Assembly (NCBI GenBank): GCA_006515795.1
Contig: VFMC01000437.1
Location: forward strand, 1 to 7,910
DNA: 7,910 bases
Source: Acidimicrobiaceae bacterium
GTDB taxonomy: Bacteria; Actinomycetota; Acidimicrobiia; Acidimicrobiales; Ilumatobacteraceae
Reading direction: 5' to 3'
The notes below the pieces were generated by a model. It saw only the letters and a list, made by a program, of their open reading frames with translations, searched no databases and was not told the DNA's origin. Shown here piece after piece: positions 1-6,139 of the stretch. Position 1 is the first letter of the stretch. Every line of letters starts with the position of its first letter. Both the position numbers and the translations under genes were made by a program.

Positions 1-822
1 ACCACCAACGGCGAGACCATCGCCGAGTTCCGTGAGACCAAGGAGTTCCCGATGGTCGAGATCGCCAACAACGGTGAGACGGCACACACCATGTTGCACG
101 TCACCCAGGAGGGCTCGCCGCTCACCGACCGGCGGGTGCGCTGCGCGCTGGCGTACGCATCCGACAACCAGGCGATCATCGACACGATCGGCGCCGGCGT
201 CAACCAGATCGCCAGTGGACCGTTCTCACCGACGATGGTCGGCTACCTGGAGGACACCGGCTTCCCGCTGGCGCAAGACATGGCCAAGGCGCAGGAGCTG
301 ATCGCCGAGTACAAGGCCGAGCACCCGGGCCCACTCACGCTGTCGCTGGCCACCACCCAGGACCAGACCAACCTCACCGTCGCCCAGTTCCAGCAGCAGT
401 GGTTCGAGGAAGCCGGCATCGACGAGGTCACCATCGATCAGGTCGACCAGGGCATCTACATCGTGACCGCGCTGCTCGGCGACTTCCAGGTCTTCCAGTG
501 GCGCCTCTACGGCGGGTTCGACCTCGACATGCAGTACCACTGGTGGCACTCGTCGAGCGCGCTCACGCAGCTCGACGCCCTGCTCGACGAGAACCGCGCC
601 TCGGCCGACCCGGCCCGCAAGAAGGAGATCGCCGAAGAGGTGAACAAGCTGTTCGCCACCGAGTGCTACACCCTCTGGGGCAGCTACACCATCTGGGGCG
701 TGGCCACGAAGCCGAACGTGCACGGCCCGACCGTGTTCGAGATGCCCGACGGGGCCGTCGGCGCATTCGGGGCCGGCATCTCCGGAACGTTCTACCCGAT
801 GACCCTGTGGGTCGAGCAGTAG
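1..822 (+). CDS. ABC transporter substrate-binding protein, family 5 (peptide type), 3' part
   Basis: This is the C-terminal part (273 residues visible) of an extracytoplasmic, probably lipoprotein, solute-binding protein of the SBP_bac_5 (DppA/OppA) family, which hands peptides to the DppB/DppC channel. The frame is open from base 1, so the ATG at 52 is internal. Family-like stretches include the conserved segment LTDRRVRCALAYASD (residues 41-55), the GPFSP motif (73-77), the segment ALLGDFQVFQWR (157-168) and the C-terminal region EEVNKLFATECYTLW (212-226). The reading ends with TAG at 820-822. It is first in a plus-strand run with both permeases and both ATPases, which fits its role. Oddity: residue L188 of WWHSSSAL is followed at once by TQLDALLDENRA. 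Relatives carry roughly 15-20 residues here, typically containing an LNFGR-like motif, so an in-frame gap near base 565 is suspected. The ligand cannot be named from sequence. Confidence 0.93.
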   Translation, partial: TTNGETIAEFRETKEFPMVEIANNGETAHTMLHVTQEGSPLTDRRVRCALAYASDNQAIIDTIGAGVNQIASGPFSPTMVGYLEDTGFPLAQDMAKAQELIAEYKAEHPGPLTLSLATTQDQTNLTVAQFQQQWFEEAGIDEVTIDQVDQGIYIVTALLGDFQVFQWRLYGGFDLDMQYHWWHSSSALTQLDALLDENRASADPARKKEIAEEVNKLFATECYTLWGSYTIWGVATKPNVHGPTVFEMPDGAVGAFGAGISGTFYPMTLWVEQ

Positions 823-862
823 TCGCCACCGGCCACCGGCACGAGCAGGACTGACACGAGCA

Positions 863-869
863 GAAGGGA
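863..869 (+). promoter_or_regulatory. Ribosome binding site of dppB
   Basis: GAAGGGA lies 12 bases before the ATG at 882, a slightly long spacer, and is the only purine-rich Shine-Dalgarno match in the 59-base gap after the binding-protein gene. A 9-base direct repeat (CACGAGCAG at 840-848 and 855-863) sits just before it. No convincing terminator or promoter was seen in 823-881, so dppB is probably co-transcribed with the binding-protein gene. Confidence 0.55.
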
Positions 870-881
870 CCACCACCAGAC

Positions 882-1847
882 ATGCGATATGTGCTTCGCA
901 GGTTCGCGCAACTCATATTCGTGCTGGTGGTGGTCACCTTCCTCACCTCGATCGCGCTCCGGTTCCTTCCGGGCGGCACCGACGTGCTCGTCGCCCTGAA
1001 GACCGGCCCCGGGGCTACCAAGGAGCAGGCCCAGGCAGTGGTCAAGGAGCTCGGCCTCGACAAACCGATCCTCACCCAGTACGTGAACTGGATGAAGGAC
1101 TTCGTCACCGGCGACTGGGGCCTCACCTTCCAGACCAACCAGTTGATCTCCCAGGAGATCAAGCGGGGGATGCCGATCTCGTTGTACCTGATGATTTACG
1201 CACAGCTCGTGGCGCTCGGCATCGCCATCCCCGTGGCCGTCTGGTCGGCGCACAAGCAGAACTCGCGCTTCGATCGGCTGGGCACCACGGCCGCATTCGG
1301 CATGCTGTCCACCCCGAACTTCATCGTCGCCCCCGTGCTCATCCTGCTGTTCAGCGTGCAGAACAAGTGGTTCCCCTTCCCGTCCATCTACCGGGGTCTG
1401 TGGGACGCTCCGGCGGAGCACTTCAAGGCGTTCGCCCTGCCCACGCTCACCATCGCCATCCCGCTCTTCGCCGGTTACATGCGCCTGCTGCGTTCCGACA
1501 TGATCGGCACGTTGCAGAGCGACTTCATCACCACCGCCCGCGCCAAGGGAGTGAGCACGCAGCGGCTCCTGTTCGGTCACGCGTTGCGCCCGTCACTTTT
1601 CTCGCTGGTCACCTCGGCCGCGGTCAACATCGGCGCGCTGATGGGTGGCGTGGTGATCGTCGAGCAGTTCTTCCTGCTCAACGGGATGGGCCGGCTCACG
1701 GTGGAGAGCATCTTCCGTCGCGAGTACCCGACCGTGCAGTACTGCGTGGTGATCCTGGCCATGATCTACGTCCTCGTCAACTTCGTGGTCGACATCGCCT
1801 ACGCGTTCATCGACCCGCGAGTGCGCGCCGGAAGGGCACTGGGATGA
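882..1847 (+). CDS. dppB: Peptide ABC transporter permease, DppB/OppB family
   Basis: Inner-membrane permease of 321 residues, normal for the family and apparently intact. It forms half of the translocation channel for peptides delivered by the upstream binding protein. The N-terminus (MRYVLRRFAQLIFVLVVVTF) is the typical short basic stretch followed by TM1 (about 8-28). Further hydrophobic segments lie near 100-122, 137-160, 183-200, 240-265 and 284-308, giving the six expected. The cytoplasmic coupling (EAA) loop is TTARAKGVSTQRLLFGHALRP (about 217-237), and the family motif FLLNGMGRL occurs near 264-272. The protein ends in the typical AYAFIDPRVR. The ATG at 882 has an upstream GAAGGGA and begins exactly where family members begin. 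The TGA overlaps the next start (ATGA, 1844-1847), indicating translational coupling. The dpp rather than opp or nik label is a family-level choice; the substrate is not proven. Confidence 0.95.
   Translation: MRYVLRRFAQLIFVLVVVTFLTSIALRFLPGGTDVLVALKTGPGATKEQAQAVVKELGLDKPILTQYVNWMKDFVTGDWGLTFQTNQLISQEIKRGMPISLYLMIYAQLVALGIAIPVAVWSAHKQNSRFDRLGTTAAFGMLSTPNFIVAPVLILLFSVQNKWFPFPSIYRGLWDAPAEHFKAFALPTLTIAIPLFAGYMRLLRSDMIGTLQSDFITTARAKGVSTQRLLFGHALRPSLFSLVTSAAVNIGALMGGVVIVEQFFLLNGMGRLTVESIFRREYPTVQYCVVILAMIYVLVNFVVDIAYAFIDPRVRAGRALG
1831..1836 (+). promoter_or_regulatory. Ribosome binding site of dppC, decides the start
   Basis: GAAGGG lies inside the end of dppB, 7 bases before the ATG at 1844 and 13 bases before the alternative ATG at 1850. 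The spacing and the ATGA overlap favour 1844. Confidence 0.6.
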
Positions 1848-2794
1848 CCATGGGCGACACCGTCACCGACACGACCACCGGCACCACCGTTTCCGCCGAC
1901 GCCGACCCGGCGCTGCCCGAAGCAGCGCGGCAGGTGTTCATCACCGTCAGCGCCGTGGGGGCCAACTCGCTGCCCTACGTCAACCACAGCTGCGACCAGT
2001 TCGACAACAAGCTCGAGTGCAGCACTGCGCTGAAGGGCAGCCTGCTGAAGATCGAGCGGCCGCCGACGTGGGCGTGGTTCGCCGAGCCCGAGAAGACGAT
2101 CGGCGATGGGCCCGAGCGAGCCGGGGTGATGGGCACCGACCGCAACGGCTTCGACATCTTCGCCCGAGCCATGCTCGGGGCCCGCAACTCGTTGATCATC
2201 GCCGGCTTCGCGATCACGTTCGGCCTGGCGATCGGCACCTTCCTGGGCATGATCGCCGGCTACTTCCGGGGCTGGGCCGACGCCCTGATCGAGAACTTCA
2301 CCAACGTGTTGCTGGCGTTCCCGCCACTGCTGCTGGCCATCTTCTTCGTCACCTTCTTCAACCCGCCGAACTCCACCGATGCTGCTACGTCGCGGCCACT
2401 GTGGCCGATCATCACCGCACTGGTCATCCTGTCGATCCCGCCGCTCACCCGGCTGGTGCGAGCCAACACCATCGCCTACGCACAGCGCGACTTCGTGGTC
2501 GCGGCGCGCAGCCTGGGCGCCAAGCGCAGCCGCATCCTGTTCCGTGAGATCCTGCCCAACATCGTGCCCACGCTGCTGTCGTTCGCACTCACCGGCCTGG
2601 CGCTGCTGATCGTCGCCGAGGCGCCCACGCCCACGTGGGGCGCGATGATCTCGGCCGGCTCCGAGCGGTTGCGCAACGGCATCTGGTGGATCTCGCTGAT
2701 GCCGGCGTTCGTGATGTTCCTCACCGTGCTGTCGATCAACCTCCTCGGCGACGTGTTCGCCCAGCGCTTCAACTCCCGCGAGGCGATTGCGTGA
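1844..2794 (+). CDS. dppC: Peptide ABC transporter permease, DppC/OppC family, with two suspected internal gaps
   Basis: Second channel-forming permease of the importer (316 residues). Diagnostic features are the motif GTDRNGFDIFARAMLGARNSL (97-117) leading into TM2, the segment LAFPPLLLAIFF (157-168), the EAA coupling loop VVAARSLGAKRSRILFREILP (218-238), PTPTWGAMISAG (261-272) and the last TM near 284-302. Two places look short against the family. First, the N-terminus runs from the hydrophilic leader ending EAARQ (26-30) straight into VFITVSAVGA (31-40). The basic stretch and first half of TM1 expected in OppC proteins are absent. Second, LLIVAEA (254-260) joins PTPTWG directly, where relatives carry about eleven more residues of the type SLAFLGLGVQ. 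Both gaps preserve the frame. The start is the ATG at 1844, overlapping dppB; the stop overlaps the dppD GTG (GTGA, 2791-2794). If the gaps are real, membrane topology would be disturbed. Confidence 0.92.
   Translation: MTMGDTVTDTTTGTTVSADADPALPEAARQVFITVSAVGANSLPYVNHSCDQFDNKLECSTALKGSLLKIERPPTWAWFAEPEKTIGDGPERAGVMGTDRNGFDIFARAMLGARNSLIIAGFAITFGLAIGTFLGMIAGYFRGWADALIENFTNVLLAFPPLLLAIFFVTFFNPPNSTDAATSRPLWPIITALVILSIPPLTRLVRANTIAYAQRDFVVAARSLGAKRSRILFREILPNIVPTLLSFALTGLALLIVAEAPTPTWGAMISAGSERLRNGIWWISLMPAFVMFLTVLSINLLGDVFAQRFNSREAIA
2780..2783 (+). promoter_or_regulatory. Ribosome binding site of dppD
   Basis: GAGG within the end of dppC, 7 bases before the GTG at 2791. It supports the GTG as the dppD start, where the conserved N-terminal strand (LLEVKDLRTHF) follows at the usual distance. 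Confidence 0.55.
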
Positions 2795-3694
2795 GCATCC
2801 AGCTGCAGACCGCCACTCGCCAGGGCGACGGCCCGCTGCTGGAGGTGAAAGACCTGCGCACCCACTTCCGCACCGACCGCGGCCTGGTGCGCTCGGTCGA
2901 CGGGGTGAGCTTCAGCATGGACCGCGGCCGATCGCTCGGCATCGTCGGCGAATCGGGCTCCGGCAAGACCGTGCTGTCGCGTTCGATCATGGGCCTGCTC
3001 CCCCGCCGCAACGTCGAACGGACCCCTCGGGATGGCCAACGTCGATGCCCGCGCCACCGCGCTGAAGCTGCTCCAGGACGTGCGCATCCCCGAACCCGAG
3101 AAACGCCTCGATCAGTACGCGTTCGAGCTGAGCGGCGGCATGCGCCAACGGGTGATGATCGCCCTGGCGATGTCGTGCGGCCCCACCCTGCTGTTCGCCG
3201 ACGAGCCCACCACCGCCCTCGACGTCACCGTGCAGGCGCAGATCCTCGAACTGATCGGCGAGCAGCGCCGCGACCGCAACATGTCGCTGATCCTCGTCAC
3301 CCACGACCTCGGCGTGGTTGCCGGGCACACCGACGAGATCGCCGTGATGTACGGCGGCAAGCTGGTCGAGAAGGCGCCCACGGCCACGCTCTTCGCCAGC
3401 ATGAAGATGCCGTACACCGAGGCGTTGCTGAACAGCATCCCCAAGATCGAAGACCCGAGCCACACCCGGCTCACGGTCATCCCGGGGCGGCCGCCCGATC
3501 TCGTCAACCCGCCGCGTGGCTGCCGCTTCGCCCCCCGCTGCGCGTTCGCCCAGGCCCGTTGCCACGAGGAGGAGCCGCCCTTGATCCAAGCCGAGCATCC
3601 CGAGCACGTGTACGCGTGCTGGTACCCGGTTGGGTCACCGCATCACGTCGAGCGAACCGCCCAGCTCGCCGACGACAAGGTCGGGGCTCGCTGA
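2791..3694 (+). pseudogene. dppD: Peptide ABC transporter ATPase DppD/OppD, broken by an internal deletion with frame change
   Basis: First of two cytoplasmic ATPases that power the importer. From the GTG at 2791, frame 1 encodes the normal N-terminus: LLEVKDLRTHFRTDRGLVRSV, then Walker A GESGSGKT (residues 53-60) and GLLPRRNVERT (ending near base 3024). After that, frame 1 is nonsense. The protein resumes in another frame from about base 3023-3032 (LGMANVDARATALKLLQDV) with the signature SGGMRQR (3131-3151), Walker B LLFADEP (3188-3208), D-loop TALD, H-loop His (3302-3304) and the peptide-transporter C-terminal domain with four Cys, to TGA at 3692-3694. About 50-55 family residues are missing between the halves, including the Q-loop (FQDPMTSLNP-type) region; the frame change implies a lost length of 3k+2 bases. 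As written, no functional ATPase can be made. It may be a real pseudogene or an assembly error. The TGA overlaps the next ATG (TGATG). Confidence 0.9.
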
Positions 3695-4680
3695 TGGCGG
3701 GCACCGGCAAGGCGCACCTCCGCGACAGCGCCGACGTGCTGCTGCGCGTGGAAGATCTGGTGGTCGAGTTCCCCGTCGGCCACACCGGGTTGAAGGTGCA
3801 CGCGGTGAGCGGCATCAGCTTCGACGTGCTCCGCGGTGAGACGCTCGGCGTCGTGGGCGAGAGCGGTTGCGGAAAGAGCAGCACCGGCAAGGCGCTCATG
3901 CAGCTGCCCCGCCCCACCAGCGGTTCGGTGTCGTTCGAGGGCAGAGAGCTCACCTCGATGAGGCCCGACGAGATGCGCGCCGCACGCACCCGCATGCAGA
4001 TGATCTTCCAAGATCCGGTCTCGTCGCTGAACCCTCGCCGCAAGGTCCGCGACATCGTTCGCGAACCGCTGGTGATCTGGAAGCGCGGCAACGGCAACGA
4101 GCAACTGGCCAAGGTCGACGCGCTGCTCGAAGAGGTCGGTATCGATCCGCAGCGAGCCGCCGAGAGCCAGGCGCACCAGTTCTCTGGCGGCCAGTGCCAG
4201 CGCATCTCGATCGCCCGGTCGCTGGTGCTCGACCCGTCGATGATCATCTGCGACGAACCGGTCAGCGCGCTCGACGTGAGCGTGCAGGCACAGGTGCTGA
4301 ACCTGCTCGAAGACCTCAAGGCGAAGCACGGGCTCACGCTGATCTTCATCGCCCACGACCTCGCCGTGGTCAAGAACATCAGCGATCGCGTGGCGGTGAT
4401 GTACCTCGGCAAGATGTGCGAGGTGGCCCCGTCCGATGTGCTGTACCGCCAGCCGGCACATCCGTACACCTCGGTGCTGCTCGAGTCGATCCCGGTACCG
4501 GATCCGACCGTAGTGGTCACCAAGACAGCGATCGAGGGCGAACCACCGTCGCCGGTGCTGCCCCCGGCCGGCTGCCGGTTCAACCCCCGATGCCCCTCGG
4601 CCGAAGACGTCTGCCGCCGCGACGAGCCCCAGCTCCGCCAGGTGGGTGAAGGGCACTTCGTGGCCTGCCACTTCCCCAAC
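3694..4680 (+). CDS. dppF: Peptide ABC transporter ATPase OppF/DppF, natural 3' end missing
   Basis: Second ATPase of the importer. All nucleotide-binding elements are present: Walker A GESGCGKS (residues 55-62), Q-loop Gln106 in MIFQDPVSSLNP (103-114), signature FSGGQCQR (163-170), Walker B MIICDEP (183-189), D-loop SALD (191-194) and H-loop His221. The oligopeptide-transporter C-terminal extension follows, with Cys at 294, 300, 307 and 325. The ATG at 3694 overlaps the dppD stop by one base; a weak GGGG (3683-3686) may serve as its ribosome site. Family-like sequence ends at VACHFPN (residue 329, base 4680), where homologues normally stop within a few residues. No stop follows here: the frame runs on to TAG at 4873-4875 through sequence that is the antisense of the VOC gene. 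I therefore place the credible end at about 4680 and treat the remaining 64 codons as read-through across a junction. Confidence 0.9.
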
Positions 4681-4682
4681 GC

Positions 4683-4919
4683 TGGGCGGCTGGGGGCGAA
4701 CGTGTTGGCGTCGGCAACGGCAAGGATGGGGTGCGTCAGCAGCTCTCCGTCATGTTGCTCGGCGATGAATACGTACGGCCCGCCGTTGGGATGCACCCAC
4801 TGCCCGGAACCATGGTCGGTTTCGAACACGCTCTCGAACCCGAGCGAGGCCCAGAACGCGGCAGTCGCTCCGTAGTTGCGAGTCTCGACGTAGAACCCTT
4901 GAAATCCTTCAGTGGCCAT
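4683..4919 (-). CDS. VOC-family (glyoxalase/bleomycin-resistance fold) protein, C-terminus missing
   Basis: The start at 4919 gives about 79 credible residues. FQGFYVETRNYGATAAFWASLGF (residues 6-28) is the classic first beta-alpha unit of the vicinal-oxygen-chelate fold, followed by a strand with Gly/Pro-rich turns (WVHPNGGPYVFIAE) and THPILAVADANTFAPSRP (62-79). Beyond base 4683 the minus frame reads the antisense of oppF and is not protein-like, although it stays open to 3504. Whole VOC proteins of this type have roughly 110-130 residues, so about a third, with the last metal-site strand, is missing. GGAG (4925-4928, minus) lies 5 bases before the ATG. The gene overlaps the upstream regulator by 11 bases, indicating coupled translation. 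Substrate and metal use are unknown; no resistance role is implied. Confidence 0.75.
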
Positions 4920-5109
4920 TGCTGCTCCGTTTCCGCTTGGTTGGCGCTGTTGCCGTGTAGTCGGAACGCCGGGCGAGGTGTTCGGTGAGCGCCGTCTCGA
5001 CGATGGCCGACAGCGACTGCTCGGTCTCCACTGCGTGATGCTTCACGGCGCGGATGGTGTCGACGGTGATGTACACGTTGAACTGCTTGACCGGCCGGGG
5101 TTCCGACAT
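4909..5109 (-). CDS. Small ribbon-helix-helix (CopG/Arc-type) DNA-binding protein
   Basis: A 66-residue protein. VKQFNVYITVDTIRAVKHHA (7-26) gives the N-terminal beta strand with alternating side chains (FNVYI) that dimerises and reads the major groove, then helix A. QSLSAIVETALTEHLARR (31-48) gives the conserved helix B. The tail (APTKRKRSSNGH) is basic and probably disordered. Such proteins act as dimers, commonly autorepressors or antitoxins. The ATG at 5109-5107 is preferred over upstream extensions because strand 1 then falls at its usual place and because a -10-like TAGCTT plus a perfect palindrome lie immediately before it. It overlaps the VOC gene by 11 bases. No toxin-like partner (RelE, PIN, MazF) is encoded next to it, so a regulator of this small operon is likelier than an antitoxin. 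This is an inference. Confidence 0.8.
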   Translation of the reverse strand: MSEPRPVKQFNVYITVDTIRAVKHHAVETEQSLSAIVETALTEHLARRSDYTATAPTKRKRSSNGH

Positions 5110-5125
5110 TGCTAGTAAGCTAGCA
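5110..5125. promoter_or_regulatory. Perfect inverted repeat next to the RHH start, candidate operator
   Basis: TGCTAG-TAAG-CTAGCA is a perfect 6-base inverted repeat with a 4-base spacer, ending one base before the RHH start codon. A third CTAG follows at 5127-5130, so CTAG recurs at 5112, 5120 and 5127. RHH dimers bind short, regularly spaced half-sites, often in their own promoter, and CTAG is otherwise an uncommon tetranucleotide in such DNA. Binding by the adjacent protein is an inference. Confidence 0.5.
5117..5122 (-). promoter_or_regulatory. Candidate -10 box for a leaderless RHH transcript
   Basis: On the minus strand TAGCTT (TANNNT type) stands 7 bases before the ATG at 5109, the spacing typical of actinobacterial leaderless transcripts. 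No good Shine-Dalgarno sequence precedes the ATG. The box lies wholly inside the palindrome, so a bound repressor would block it. Confidence 0.45.
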
Positions 5126-5166
5126 CCTAGGCCGGCGCAGCGCATGATCGCCGCACACCCCGTTGC

Positions 5167-5172
5167 TACGGT
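5167..5172 (+). promoter_or_regulatory. Candidate -10 box for a leaderless DNA glycosylase transcript
   Basis: TACGGT (TANNNT type) lies 6 bases before the GTG at 5179, and no Shine-Dalgarno sequence is present, so the transcript probably begins at or next to the start codon. No clear -35 element was seen. The 69-base divergent gap 5110-5178 thus holds two back-to-back promoters. Confidence 0.45.
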
Positions 5173-5178
5173 CGACCC

Positions 5179-6078
5179 GTGCCGATCCTCACCGCCGCTG
5201 CGCCGACGCACCTCCCGCAGCGCGAAACGCTGGCGCCGCTGCGCTACGGCAGCAACGACCCAACCACGAAGCTGTCGCCCGGAGAGCTGTGGCGGGCAAC
5301 GCTCACCCCACTCGGGCCGGCCACGGTGCACCTCGATTGGCGCGACGGCTCGTTGCGCGAGCAGGTGTGGGGACCGGGCGCCGACTGGCTGCACGCCACC
5401 GTGGCACACCTCATCGGCGATCGCGATCAGCCTTTCGTGTTCACGAACGCTCATCCCACGATCATGCGCGCCCAGCGAAACCGGCCGCAGCTTCGTCTCG
5501 GTGCCAGCCTCGATCTCTACCACGAGCTCCTACCGATCGTGCTCGCCCAACGGATCACGGCCGGCGAAGCGTGCAGCCAGTGGCGTCGCTTGTGCCTCGA
5601 CCTCGGCGAAACCGCGCCCGGACCGCACCAAGGCCTCCGCCTGCCACCGCACCCCGAACGGCTCGGCAGCACGCCGAGCTGGTGGTTCCATCCGCGCGGC
5701 ATCGAGCGCAAGCGAGCCGAGTGCCTCGTCACGGTGGCTCGCCATGCAGATCGACTGTGGCACTGGGGCGCGGCCGGAAGCATCGAGGCTGCCCGCCGGC
5801 TCGTGCTGCTGCGCGGTGTGGGCGAGTGGACCATCGGTGCGGTGCTGACCGCCGCGCTCGGCGAACCCGATGCCGTCGCCGTCGGCGACTTCCACCTCAA
5901 GAACACGGTCGCCTGGGCGCTGGCCGGCGAACCGCGGGCCACCGACGAGCGCATGCTCGAGCTGCTCGACCCGTACCGCGGGCAGCGCGCCAGGGTGGTG
6001 CGCCTGCTGCAGCTCGAGGTCGGCGGGGCGCCGAAGTTCGGGCCCCGAAAGCGCATCCTGCCGATGTCCGAATGGTGA
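5179..6078 (+). CDS. HhH-GPD superfamily DNA glycosylase, AlkA-like
   Basis: A 299-residue protein resembling 3-methyladenine DNA glycosylase II. It would flip out and excise alkylated bases to begin base-excision repair. The N-terminal part (about 1-110) is the variable beta-rich domain, including VFTNAHPTIMRAQRNRP (87-103). The helical core has LLPIVLAQRITAGEACSQWRRL (117-138), equivalent to the LGQQVT-type helix of AlkA proteins, and a helix following HPRGIERKRAECL (171-183). The helix-hairpin-helix is LVLLRGVGEWTIGAV (208-222), and the expected catalytic Asp is Asp237 in VGDFHLKN (235-242). The hairpin has Trp rather than the Lys of bifunctional OGG1/Nth enzymes, so a monofunctional glycosylase is expected. 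The GTG start is chosen because TACGGT lies 6 bases upstream and no earlier in-frame start fits better. The length is normal and no gap is visible. The lesion preference is inferred. Confidence 0.87.
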   Translation: MPILTAAAPTHLPQRETLAPLRYGSNDPTTKLSPGELWRATLTPLGPATVHLDWRDGSLREQVWGPGADWLHATVAHLIGDRDQPFVFTNAHPTIMRAQRNRPQLRLGASLDLYHELLPIVLAQRITAGEACSQWRRLCLDLGETAPGPHQGLRLPPHPERLGSTPSWWFHPRGIERKRAECLVTVARHADRLWHWGAAGSIEAARRLVLLRGVGEWTIGAVLTAALGEPDAVAVGDFHLKNTVAWALAGEPRATDERMLELLDPYRGQRARVVRLLQLEVGGAPKFGPRKRILPMSEW

Positions 6079-6123
6079 GCCCGGGCCCCGCTGACCTGCC
6101 CCGTTTCACCTCGCGGGGAGTGT

Positions 6124-6129
6124 TAGCGT
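6124..6129 (+). promoter_or_regulatory. Possible -10 box before the PIG-V-like gene
   Basis: TAGCGT lies 10 bases before the ATG at 6140, with purine-rich GGAAAG (6131-6136) between. This would give a very short leader. The 61-base gap 6079-6139 also has a weak potential hairpin (CCCCG 6099-6103 with CGGGG 6114-6118), too short and without a T-run to call a terminator. Confidence 0.3.
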
Positions 6130-6139
6130 CGGAAAGCCG

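Noticed and set aside
824..863. Short direct repeats in the gap before dppB (GCCACCG twice, CACGAGCAG twice).
   Set aside because: Too short and too few to be a repeat array; probably chance or slippage, with no sign of CRISPR or an attachment site.
2635..4875. A very long open frame that could be read as a DppD-OppF fusion ATPase (694 residues from GTG 2791).
   Set aside because: Frame 1 between about 3025 and 3693 encodes Arg/His/Pro-rich nonsense, while the real DppD motifs lie in another frame; OppF has its own ATG at 3694 overlapping the DppD stop. The tail after 4680 is antisense VOC sequence.
3504..4919. A 471-codon open frame on the minus strand.
   Set aside because: Only its first ~79 codons look like a VOC protein; the rest is the complement of oppF in a GC-rich strand where antisense frames stay open.
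4909..5109. RHH gene as the antitoxin of a toxin-antitoxin pair.
   Set aside because: The overlapping partner is a VOC-fold protein with no toxin motif, and the divergent gene is a DNA glycosylase.
6079..6118. Possible terminator hairpin after the glycosylase gene (CCCCG/CGGGG and the palindrome GCCCGGGC).
   Set aside because: The stem is only five pairs with a ten-base loop and no T-run; such GC palindromes are common by chance in this DNA.
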